Part shown: positions 55,647 to 64,000 of the stretch, piece after piece
How the letters are laid out: every line of letters begins with the position of its first letter
Position numbering within the stretch: position 1 is the first letter of the stretch
Source: Lineus longissimus
Lineage: Eukaryota; Nemertea; Pilidiophora; Heteronemertea; Lineidae
Direction: 5' to 3'
Assembly: GCF_910592395.1 (NCBI RefSeq)
Contig: NC_088316.1
Span: forward strand, 6,636,001-6,700,000
Length of the DNA stretch: 64,000 nt
Position numbers and translations under genes: made by a program
The notes under the pieces: model-generated
Told to the model about the DNA's origin: nothing
Databases searched by the model: none
Seen by the model: the letters and a program-made list of their open reading frames with translations, nothing else

Positions 55647-57442
55647 TGAATGAATGAATGAATGCTACACTTATAGGGCGCCTTTCCGTGGTAGCACCAC
55701 GCTCAAAGCGCCACCTCCCCGAAGAATCGATTAAAAAGCAGAGTTTTTAATTGTTTTTTGAACATTGTCTCTGGCTGGGACCTCAGTTCAAGTGAAAGTT
55801 TATTCCAGAGGTACGGGCCGCACCTTGAAAAGCTGCGGTCACCGTACCTCGATCTGGTCCGCTTGACCTGAAGGGTCTTGAAAGTGGCTGACCGAGTGCG
55901 ACCTTCTGTTTCCAGGAGGAGGTCATTGAAGTACTCCGGTCCGACACCATTTAGTGACTTGTGGATCACACACAGAACTTTGAATTCAATCCTGGCTTTG
56001 ATGGGAAGCCAGTGTAGCTCCTTGAGTAAGGGCGTTACATGGTCAAATTTCTTTGCGCGACATATCAGCCTTGCTGCCATATTTTGCACCCGTTGCAACG
56101 GTGCAAGAGTCGTATCAGGCAGACCGTATAGAATTCCATTGTTGGAATCAAGCCTTGATGTAATGAAGGCTTGGACCAGCCTTTCAGCACTGCGTTTGTC
56201 CAAGAATTTCCTAATGCGGCCGATCTTATAAAGACTGGCGACGGCGGCTTTGCAAGTCATTTTTACCTGCATGCGCATGCTCATGTCCCCTTCCAACCAT
56301 GCCCCCAAATCCTTAACACACTTGGAACACTGAATCCAGACACCGTCAATGTTGATCCCCGGTATAGAGCCCGATCCCCTGGCGCTGACAAAGTTAGCCA
56401 TGTCGGTCTTTGGCGCATTAAGGGCAAGCATGTTTTTTGAAAGCCACGTTTTTATATTCCTAATACCATCCTCCATGCTTGTAACCAACGCTGTACATTG
56501 GGACTCGTCACCACGGCGAGCCGACTTCAACAGCTGATTGTCATCAACAAACAGCTGATACGGAATACTGCACCTGTGCATCACGTCGCCTAGAGGAATT
56601 GTGTAGATTGTAAATAGGACCGGGCCGAGAACTGAACCTTGTGGAACGCCAAATTCCAATGAAACACGATCAGAAAAAACACCACAGATTGTCACCGAGA
56701 GCTGTCTGTCCTCAAGGTAGGATTTAAACCAATCGAATGCAGATTCAGTCAATCCAATCCTATTTCGTAGTCGATCCAAAAGTAGGGCGTGGTCAACCGT
56801 ATCAAATGCGGCTGAGAGATCAAGAAGTACTAAAAGCACTTCATCCCCAACACCCAGGGATGTAAGGATCTCATCCGTAACTTTAAGAAGGACCGTTTCC
56901 GTACTATGTCCCTGTCTATAAGCGGACTGATTAGGATCAAATAACTGGTTCGATGACATATGATCCCTGAGACGTACCGCGATGATCCTTTCGATAAGCT
57001 TGGACAGGTATGTCATGTTTGAGACCGGTCTATAATTGCCGAGCTCATCCTTACCCAGCGATGGTTTTTTCAGTAACGGTTTCACAAGGGCAAATTTTAG
57101 CGCAGTGGGAAGATGGCCTTGCTGAAGAGATTTATTGATAATGGCAACAAGCACCGGCAGAAGAGAACCTATGCAGTCCTTCAATAGGGTTGTGGGAATA
57201 GGATCCTGCGTACAACTCTTGGACGGGAGCGACAGGACAAGCTTCCTAACCTCATCTTCAGTGGTAGGTGTGAAGCTGTCAAGGATTGGAATATTCCCGT
57301 TCCCCTGGTCATCCAGAAGTTGGTCTCCTTCGGACTCCGCAATTTGAACACACTTTTCGATCAGCTGAACATAACCATTACTGATTTTAATAAAGCTAGT
57401 TAGATATAGATACAAAGACAACATTGGTATGAAAAGTGTCAT
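55647..57442 (-). mobile_element. CR1/L2-like LINE, 5'-truncated with intact RT frame
   Basis: The - strand frame 57442-55703 is followed by a 3' UTR with a short stem (ggcgctttgagcg...ggaaaggcgcc) and a (CATT)n tail at 55647-55664, the standard 3' end of CR1/L2 elements. The 5' end breaks off near 57440, so the endonuclease is lost. The tail resembles that of the + strand fragment ending at 40093. Confidence 0.85.
55703..57442 (-). CDS. Reverse transcriptase (LINE ORF2, truncated N-terminus)
   Basis: The 579-residue frame has no internal stop. Residues from about 56 (FTPTTEDEVRKLVLSLPSKS) to about 310 form the RT: NYRPVSN (136-142), VLLDLSAAFDTVDH with the first catalytic Asp (about 205-218), GVPQGSVLGPVLF (265-277) and FVDD (298-301), where the family norm is F/YADD. 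The C-terminal part has QRVQNMAARLI, ELHWLPIKARIEFKVL and YGDRSFSRCGPYLWNKL, as in CR1/L2. It copies element RNA at a nicked target together with an endonuclease, which is missing here. The first 20-odd residues are hydrophobic and probably flanking sequence, so the true N-terminus is lost. Being uninterrupted suggests a fairly young insertion. Confidence 0.9.
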   Translation of the reverse strand: MTLFIPMLSLYLYLTSFIKISNGYVQLIEKCVQIAESEGDQLLDDQGNGNIPILDSFTPTTEDEVRKLVLSLPSKSCTQDPIPTTLLKDCIGSLLPVLVAIINKSLQQGHLPTALKFALVKPLLKKPSLGKDELGNYRPVSNMTYLSKLIERIIAVRLRDHMSSNQLFDPNQSAYRQGHSTETVLLKVTDEILTSLGVGDEVLLVLLDLSAAFDTVDHALLLDRLRNRIGLTESAFDWFKSYLEDRQLSVTICGVFSDRVSLEFGVPQGSVLGPVLFTIYTIPLGDVMHRCSIPYQLFVDDNQLLKSARRGDESQCTALVTSMEDGIRNIKTWLSKNMLALNAPKTDMANFVSARGSGSIPGINIDGVWIQCSKCVKDLGAWLEGDMSMRMQVKMTCKAAVASLYKIGRIRKFLDKRSAERLVQAFITSRLDSNNGILYGLPDTTLAPLQRVQNMAARLICRAKKFDHVTPLLKELHWLPIKARIEFKVLCVIHKSLNGVGPEYFNDLLLETEGRTRSATFKTLQVKRTRSRYGDRSFSRCGPYLWNKLSLELRSQPETMFKKQLKTLLFNRFFGEVAL

Positions 57443-58361
57443 GTTTCGACTTTTACTTTCCGATAGTTTTGAGTAGTAGCGATGTCATTGATTTGAAAAT
57501 AATTTGCGGAATGCGTTCTTTGTCTCCAGTATTTCACAATGTTTTTGTTTTTAGCAGTTTAGTATGCTAAAATGCTGTTGGTGCATTTTGGACTAATAGA
57601 ATGGTATCATATGGTTACATTTAATGTTATCTAATGGGATATTCATATCTTTCAATTTTGACCGACTAGAGCGAGTTTTATAGCAGGTTAAATATTGCGT
57701 TCGTGGCAAAAAAACGAAAAAAATCTGGAAAACCTGCAAAATGTCTCGACTTTTGTGATCAAGCGGTAACATTGACAATCGTTTCAGTCTGTAACTGCAG
57801 GATGGACGACATACGTAATCAACATAGATTCTCATTATGACATGGAACTTTGCTTTAATTTGCTTTTTTATTTATCTTAAAAATTAAGAAAACGTTGATA
57901 CGTTCAAGAAACAAATAATTTAGCCAAGTTCAGAACAACAAAATTAGGACTTCCTAATTCCGACACCTGATCTCCACTATAATGTCTTTCTATCTCTAGA
58001 GAAATACGTTGATGTTGTCAAATTGATTTTGGAGAAATGTTGGTGCATCGTTCAAACATACGTGCAAGGATGCACCAAATACTGATATGGTATTTATTAT
58101 TCACTGTTCGTGAAGTGGCCACCAAGTTCATTGAAAATCGAGCATGTTTTCTATTCATTGTGTTGGTATCCTATTGCAATGTGTTGGGAGCATTATCCGT
58201 ACATGCTACTCCGTATTTTGTACGTACCATATGTAGTATAGGTAAAAGGTATATTTCGTATATGAATAATATTTACCTTTTACTTCCAAGTTATTGCTTC
58301 TACTAGACTAGTACTTACTTGTTGTTGTTGCCCGCCTATTCAGAAGCCTGGACAGAGGTTA
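57443..58361. other. No supported gene
   Basis: An A/T-rich spacer between two LINE remnants with only short ORFs. Confidence 0.35.
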
Positions 58362-58438
58362 TATCTCGATGGCCTAGTGGTCAATGCGTCCACCTCGTGA
58401 ACGGAAGGTCGAAGGTTCGAGAACCGCTGGTAACCTCT
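58362..58438 (+). repeat. tRNA-like sequence, probable SINE head
   Basis: tatctcgatggcctagtgg (A box) and aaggttcgagaaccgc (B box) lie at tRNA-like spacing. Stem pairing is imperfect, so I read it as a tRNA-derived SINE rather than a functional tRNA. It lies just upstream of a LINE remnant in the same orientation. Confidence 0.5.
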
Positions 58439-58589
58439 TTCCGATGCGGCCGGTTGATTATCCAGCTCGTTAAATATAGGGTACCAACTATCTTCTCGCG
58501 AGGCGCCTGGCATTAGAAAGTGGATATCGGCTCGGTGACGCATGCGAAGGATACTCGAGAGGCTTGAGCAAATAAGGGCGTTACTATCC

Positions 58590-60376
58590 ACTGCGAATCA
58601 TTCAATTGTCATGGATTCAAGTTTAGTGTTTCGTACATTGCCAATAGGCTCCAGGAGTGTGATGTAATGTGTCTAAATGAAACTTGATATTCTAATATTC
58701 CGGATGCCCTGGCCACTGTCTGCCCCACTTTTGATCCGTTCTCTCAACCATCCCTTGTCGTTTTTGTTAAATCGAGTATGTCTGACCTGGAGCAGGACTA
58801 AAATGGTCGCCCGTTTGTGATTCTTGAGTAAAGTTTTTAGTGTTATGCTTACTTGGCATGTTGTTGGGGCCGAAATGATGTTTGGGGCCATTGTTCCGAT
58901 TTTAAAGAAACCTACCTTATACCCTAATAACCCTGCAAACTATCGACGAATCACTGTGAGCACCTGTTATTCTAAACTGCTGGAGTTAATGCTTAAGCCT
59001 GATTGTGACAGTTTCGGTATCACACAGTTTGGGTTCAGGGAGGGCCTCGGTATAGACCAAGCATGCACATTATTTGATGACACTGTCACTAATTCAATTC
59101 TAAATCTAGTCCAGTATATGCAGGCAGTCGTGATGCCGAAAAGTGCTTTGATAGAGTATGACATGATGGTCTCTTTTATAAGCTTTTGCCACGTATCACC
59201 TTCAACCACTGGTTGATTTTATATGTATGGTAGACTAGCCTGAAGGCTGTGATAACGTGGAATATATGGTTAGTGATGTGTTCGGTGTTACTAGGGGTAT
59301 CCGTCAGGTTAGCTTCTTCCCCCTATATTTTTCACTATGTTCCCCGATGACCTTCTTCAAGAACTCTCTAATTCAGCCACCGTCTGAGGCTTGTCCATAT
59401 CTTATTTAACACCTTCGCGTATGCTGACGACACCACTCTGCTAGCGGCCTGTGTCCCAGGTCTTCAGGGTTTGATGGATATCTGTGCAGCTTATGCCAAG
59501 AAATGGCGATTTGTGTTTGGCCTTGCTAAAACTAAATGTATAACGCTTGGTAACAACATATCGGCCATCCCACATGGCGCTCGGCGTTGATACTATTACT
59601 ACAAGAATAGGATTGATATACTGGGTGTCAAATTTTGCAGTGCCTTGACTTCTACCGTTCTTGTTGATGAGAACCGGTTTTCGGCCGCTAACTGCAGTGC
59701 CTTCAGCATTTCCAATATAGGCCTTTGCTATCCTGGGCCTTCTTCAGAAGCTAAACAGTATCTTTGGAAATCTGCAGTTAGCCCTATTGCAGCTTATGGG
59801 CGTTCAAGTGTGAATATATGTGCGACAGATTTGAACTTTTAGATAACTTTCAAAGTAATCATTTTAAGCGTATTTAAGGTCAGCCAAAGAGGAGCCACAA
59901 AAGTAAGCTGTTGGCGCCCCTCAATATCAAACCGGTATCTGCTGTAGATATAAATGGAATAATTTCCCTTTTTTTAATCGCATTTTAAAACGAGTCTCCA
60001 GCTCGTATTTTAAAAGCATTTCTTTTACCGAGGTTTTTAGCCGGATTTGGATGTATTAAAGGCATGCTTTTAAGTACCATTGTAAACAAGGGACTAGCTC
60101 GTACTGTTGTAGCTTCTTTTAGCAAACCCCGTTCACTATGTCACGTTATAGGGCTTTGTCAATCGCCGAGGATGGGTTACTGACTCACTGAAGTCCCTCA
60201 TTTTCATCGACAGGTACAACATTGTGGATTCTGATGAGCGCCGGATGGTTAAGCTCTTGGTTCGGGCATTTTAATCTCCGTCACTTTACCACCTGTACAT
60301 TTTGTAACCATTGTATTTTCATTCTGATGTTCCCCTTTTAGGAGGTTAATGAATATTATTATTATTATTATTATTA
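58590..60376 (+). pseudogene. Decayed LINE with endonuclease and RT remnants
   Basis: The + strand begins with an endonuclease start (SFNCHGFKFSVSYIANRLQE, then MCLNET), breaks, and resumes at about 58885 with the RT: IVPILKKPTLYPNNPANYRR and QFGFREGLGIDQACTLF. Later frames give FAYADDTTLLAA (about 59412-59447, the active-site block), KKWRFVFGLAKTKCITLG and FSISNIGLCYPG. Many frameshifts and stops and internal deletions are present, and most of the endonuclease is gone. The 3' end is an (ATT)n run at 60355-60376. Compared with the - strand LINE at 55.7 kb this is a different family, judged by its 'GFREG' and 'CFAYADD'-type blocks and ATT tail. Confidence 0.8.
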
Positions 60377-61190
60377 GAGATAGGAGTTTGGAAGTAAAGA
60401 GTGTCTCATCAGCCGAGAGATGGCTGGCCCTTTCAAACTTTACTTACTTATAAGCTAACTGATGATGTTTTTAACTATTGTTCGGCAGTTCGACCATTTT
60501 GTTATTTATTTCGAAGTAGTCTATGAACGATAAACATAAAACTTAACAGTTAATACTTCTTACTTCCCCGAAAAAGCAGTTACATCCAAATGACATTTTC
60601 TTCGTGAAACCTGAAACCAGGTTGCATTGATATGACGAGATATTGGTAAGGACATTCTTCATCTTCTTCATCTTCTTCAAAACGTTCATTATTGCACGCT
60701 GCCATTTAAAGACGTTTGTCCGTTGTGCTTTACTTCCAAGGTTGGTCTTGGGCTACTTTAGGATTTTGAAGTATTTGCTACATAATATGTAGTATTTACT
60801 TTATTTTATGCATTCCGATTGAAGTATTTACTACTTTTTGAGTAAACACTAGACAAGGTAATAAATATCTCATGCTTCAGCTGATAGTAAACACTCTTAA
60901 TGTTTAACTTCAGCTTTATGCATACTGATGGCCGTAAATACTGCAAATTTTAAATAAGAAATATTTACTAGTTTTTATGCATATCACCCCAGCATGTATT
61001 TGAAGAACTCGGGAACATGTGACGCTAATTTGTTGTCTTTTTTGTTTAAACTAGACAAAATGTCCGTGAAACTGATAAAAGATCTTCTAAGACAGGTGAT
61101 CTCATATACTCCTCTCTGCGGTGTCCAAGGCTGGTCATCATCCACATGCTCTACTCATGTTGTTGTCGTTGGTCTATTAGCCACGTATAT
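60377..61190. other. No supported gene; A/T-rich, possible MITE remnant
   Basis: Repeated 'gtatttact' and 'aaatatttactagt' words occur at 60780-60990. The segment 60965-60989 resembles the arm of the 44679-44798 hairpin. Confidence 0.35.
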
Positions 61191-62002
61191 GACTGGCGCG
61201 AGTGGACAGAATTCAGAATATCGGAATTGTAGTGCACCATATAAATCAACCAATCAAAACATCGGATCTCGTGAATTATGCCGAGGCATAAATTGCAATT
61301 GTGGACGGAAGCGTCATTTATGGAGGTGAGAATTCTGCACGTGATTTGTGGGTTGATGTAATTTTCAATACACGATTGCAGGTCATGTGATCTTTGAGAT
61401 TTCGCCGGAAATGAAATTGTAAAAAACGCAAATCTCCAAAGATCTCCAGGGAAGTATTTTAGGGTAGTTAAGAATATCAGGACTATGAAGGGCTTGAGAT
61501 CAAGGAACGCATGCAATCAGAAGGAATAGAGAGAACCCAGGTTAAGTAATCCACGTGCATTTGTTGACATTTGAGCTTCGCACGTGCGTTTTTATATAAT
61601 TTCTTTTCCGCGAAATCTCATAGATCGCATGATTCTGCAATCGTGTGTTGAAAATAACATCAACCCACAAATCGTGTCCACAATTCTCACTTCCGTCCTC
61701 CATAAATGACACTTCCGTCCACAATTCCCGGTTATCTGATTGGTCGACTGCTTTTGCCAAATAGACCAACACCACAGTTCAGCATTATGCCGCGGCATTA
61801 TTCACGAGATCCGAGGTTTTGATTGGTCAATTTATGGTGCACCATAATTGCGAATTGACTGGCGCGAGTGCACAGTATTCTGAATTATGCCACGGCATAA
61901 ATCGGAATTGGATGCGGCATACATCAACCAATCAAAACCTCGGATCTCGTGAATTATGCTACGACATAAATCGGCTGGCGCGAGTGCACAGAATTCAGAA
62001 TG
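61191..62002. mobile_element. Fold-back repeat with three 'ggcgcgagtgcacag' copies
   Basis: The segment 61301-61406 (gtggacggaagcgtcattta...gagatttcgccgg) is inverted at 61611-61722. The words gactggcgcgagtg(c/g)acag and 'atcaaccaatcaaaac..cggatctcgtgaattatg' occur at about 61191-61275, and again at 61858-61960 and 61976-62000, partly direct and partly inverted. It is non-coding; the short frames across it have no motif. Confidence 0.6.
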
Positions 62003-63284
62003 TATGTATTTTTACAATTGGACATTTTTTAAATCAATTACAAATAGAAAGTTTTTAACGAATTGCGTAGGCCTAAAAGGGTTGACCATAAGGCCCGGGA
62101 CGAACCTGAAATCCTAAAGCCATTAGAACTCGGTCAAAACGAGGTAACTGCGAATTTCATGAGTGTGATCCAGTTCATTGTTATCCAGAAAACATAGAGT
62201 ACAGACGCCCATCCTTGAAGTTGGTATATTCACTTCATTTAGAAAGGGTTTTAATTGCTTTTAGGCTTTCAAATTCTAGCCAAATCGATGGTGCCTATGG
62301 TCAACCCATAAAAAACATAAAACCGAAAAACTCACTTTGGCAGCGTTTTCAGGAGAAAAAATATAGTAGTATTTTGTCATAGCAATTTAGATCAAATTAC
62401 AACTCTCAATTTTAGCAACTGCACAACCTATCCCTGTTTGTGCTGATGAGACGGTTTAATTGTTTCCCCTTGGAAGATTGGACAAACGAATATGCAGAGT
62501 TTACGTGCATTGTTTCGAACCACATGAGAGAGAACTGATCTGCTCCCTGACAAAAGGCTTGTCAATAGACCTTTTGTGTTCTCCTGTTTTTGTTTTACAA
62601 CATGTACACAGCCCCAGCATAGTGGTGAAAAACCATCACACTATTGTATGATTTTTACTTGACGCCCGATTTCGATCAGGTCTATTCTGATAGTCATGTA
62701 TTCCCGTTACTCAGTCGATCGCGTCGCTTACATAATCACATTATATAATTGGAGAACGCATGTACATTACTGCAAAAGCTGTCTGTACTTCGTCGTTTCT
62801 GCGTTCGCTTTCATCTGTGGTTTCTATCGCAGCACATATCCCTCTAAGTGCCTCAACCGTAAGCTGCTGACCTAGTATTACATGTGGTTCACTGTTTTGC
62901 TACACATGCTGAATTATCACAGCTTTGTGCGACAATCCTAAAAAGCCTCAACCTTCGGAGGATGAATCCCGACGCATACAACGCTGATAGATCGGCAATT
63001 GAATATGGTTTTAGAAGGACCAGCGAATCCACGTTATTATCACGCTATTCCGATTGTAACCCCGAGTAGTCGAAAGTAAGCCCTCGGTGCAGAGGTCTTT
63101 TTTCCTTCTGGATTAACCCGACTACGATGACACTGGTAATGATGTTATTGTCATGCTATTGGGCGGACGTGAAGTTTGACCGCGGTCCTATGTCGGCGTA
63201 TACCACAGGAGGTGCAAAAGGAATCCCGCGCCAGGCCGTGTGTGCATGTTTCTACCATGTTTGTATGGCAAGCCGTCTGTCTAA
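62003..63284. other. No supported gene
   Basis: Short ORFs only; nothing recognised. Confidence 0.35.
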
Positions 63285-63605
63285 TAATTAAGAAAACCAG
63301 GTTTTATTGAGAAAAAAACTGGTTTTCTTCTTAAAAAACTTAGTTTCATGGAAGAAAACCATCCATGAAACTATGTTTTCTTGCAAGAAGAACAAGTTGA
63401 TTAAAAAAAACCTAGTTTTCTTTAAAAAAAAATTTTTTTTAACAAGATAACTTGGTTTTTAAAATCAACCTATGCTTCGTCCAAGAAAACCTAGTTTCAT
63501 GGAAGAAAACTATGTTTTGTGGAATAAAACAAGGTTATATGCATTTCTTTTTCAAAACCAAGTTTTTAATGAAAAAGACCAGGTTATTTTCAAAACCTAG
63601 TCTTT
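63285..63605. repeat. Self-complementary A/T-rich repeat
   Basis: Words of the type aaaacctagttttc and 'catggaagaaaac' recur many times in direct and inverted orientation, with poly-A/T spacers, giving many possible hairpins. The same type of word returns at the window edge (63960-64000), so the array may continue outside. The frame across it (63452-63670) is a repeat artefact. Confidence 0.65.
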
Positions 63606-64000
63606 TTACCTCGTCCCGGACTGGCCAAAGCATGGCAGGGGAGAGGTTGGACTTTGCTTACCCTGGTTAGCAACTTGGGTAAACGGATTTCCTCAGACCT
63701 AGCACGCACGCCCCATTACGTTCTACAAGTACAAATACGCAATGAAGCGGAATGCATGGTATGTTCTTGACGATGTATTTTGAGCTTATGATTCAACAAT
63801 TTATGACGACAATTTTTGCAGAGCCGCAATCATGAAATTGATAATAGAATTTTATCGTGAGAGGGAAAGGAACAGTCGTACCAAAGGCCGCACAACCCGG
63901 GAAAACTAACGTGGATCGCCAATCTCGCCCCAAAGGAGCCACGTGAGTGCTGAGGTTAAAAGACTAGGTTGTTTCGAAACCAAGTTTTCTTCTTTCGAAA
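63606..64000. other. No supported gene; window edge
   Basis: Unassigned DNA, ending with further 'aaaagactagg' and 'aaccaagttttct' words of the adjacent repeat. Confidence 0.35.

Noticed and set aside
55878-56537. + strand ORFs of 62-117 codons
   Set aside because: They are antisense shadows of the intact RT frame.
63452-63670. 72-codon + strand ORF
   Set aside because: It lies within the self-complementary A/T-rich repeat and has no motif.

Overview
The window reads as nuclear DNA of an invertebrate animal, most likely a marine deuterostome (echinoderm, hemichordate or lancelet grade). The signs are GT-AG introns, non-LTR retrotransposon remnants of the CR1/L2 type with short-repeat tails, tRNA-derived SINEs, many short inverted-repeat elements, and frequent 'tacatgta' and 'taggcct' words. 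The placement is inference from style only. No bacterial or viral gene organisation is present.

The window is dominated by repeats. 2.6-6.5 kb is a large imperfect palindrome built from G-rich repeat units of about 0.9 kb in opposite orientations. 15.4-20.8 kb holds the only convincing multi-exon gene, on the + strand: seven exons with consistent phase-1 junctions, resembling genes that accompany KDZ (Kyakuja-Dileera-Zisupton) transposases, with a frame break in exon 4. A multi-repeat element sits in its second intron. 21.75-22.65 kb is an 88-bp satellite with a two-unit higher-order pattern. 25.0-29.5 kb is a cluster of inverted-repeat elements, one carrying a 1.06-kb tandem duplication. 35.3-45.3 kb holds a SINE, several fold-back elements, a CR1/L2-like 3' end nested in another repeat, and a clean 943-bp element with 26-bp inverted ends and a 9-bp target duplication.

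48.4-60.4 kb is a graveyard of LINE fragments: RNase H, reverse transcriptase and endonuclease pieces in both orientations, plus one uninterrupted 579-codon reverse transcriptase ORF on the - strand (55.7-57.4 kb). Between them, 52.84-54.24 kb is bounded by perfect 19-bp inverted repeats that begin with TTAA. It contains a - strand THAP zinc-finger ORF and a + strand acidic ORF with one internal TAG. TTAA targets and THAP domains are both hallmarks of the Kolobok transposon superfamily, so this is the best candidate for an interesting mobile system here. Its right end lies in a nearly identical 680-bp tandem duplication. 61.2-62.0 kb is another fold-back repeat, and 63.3 kb to the end is rich in alternating direct and inverted 'aaaacctagttttc'-like words.

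Apart from the split gene and the THAP element, I see no supported host genes. The remaining short ORFs look like chance or repeat-derived frames.
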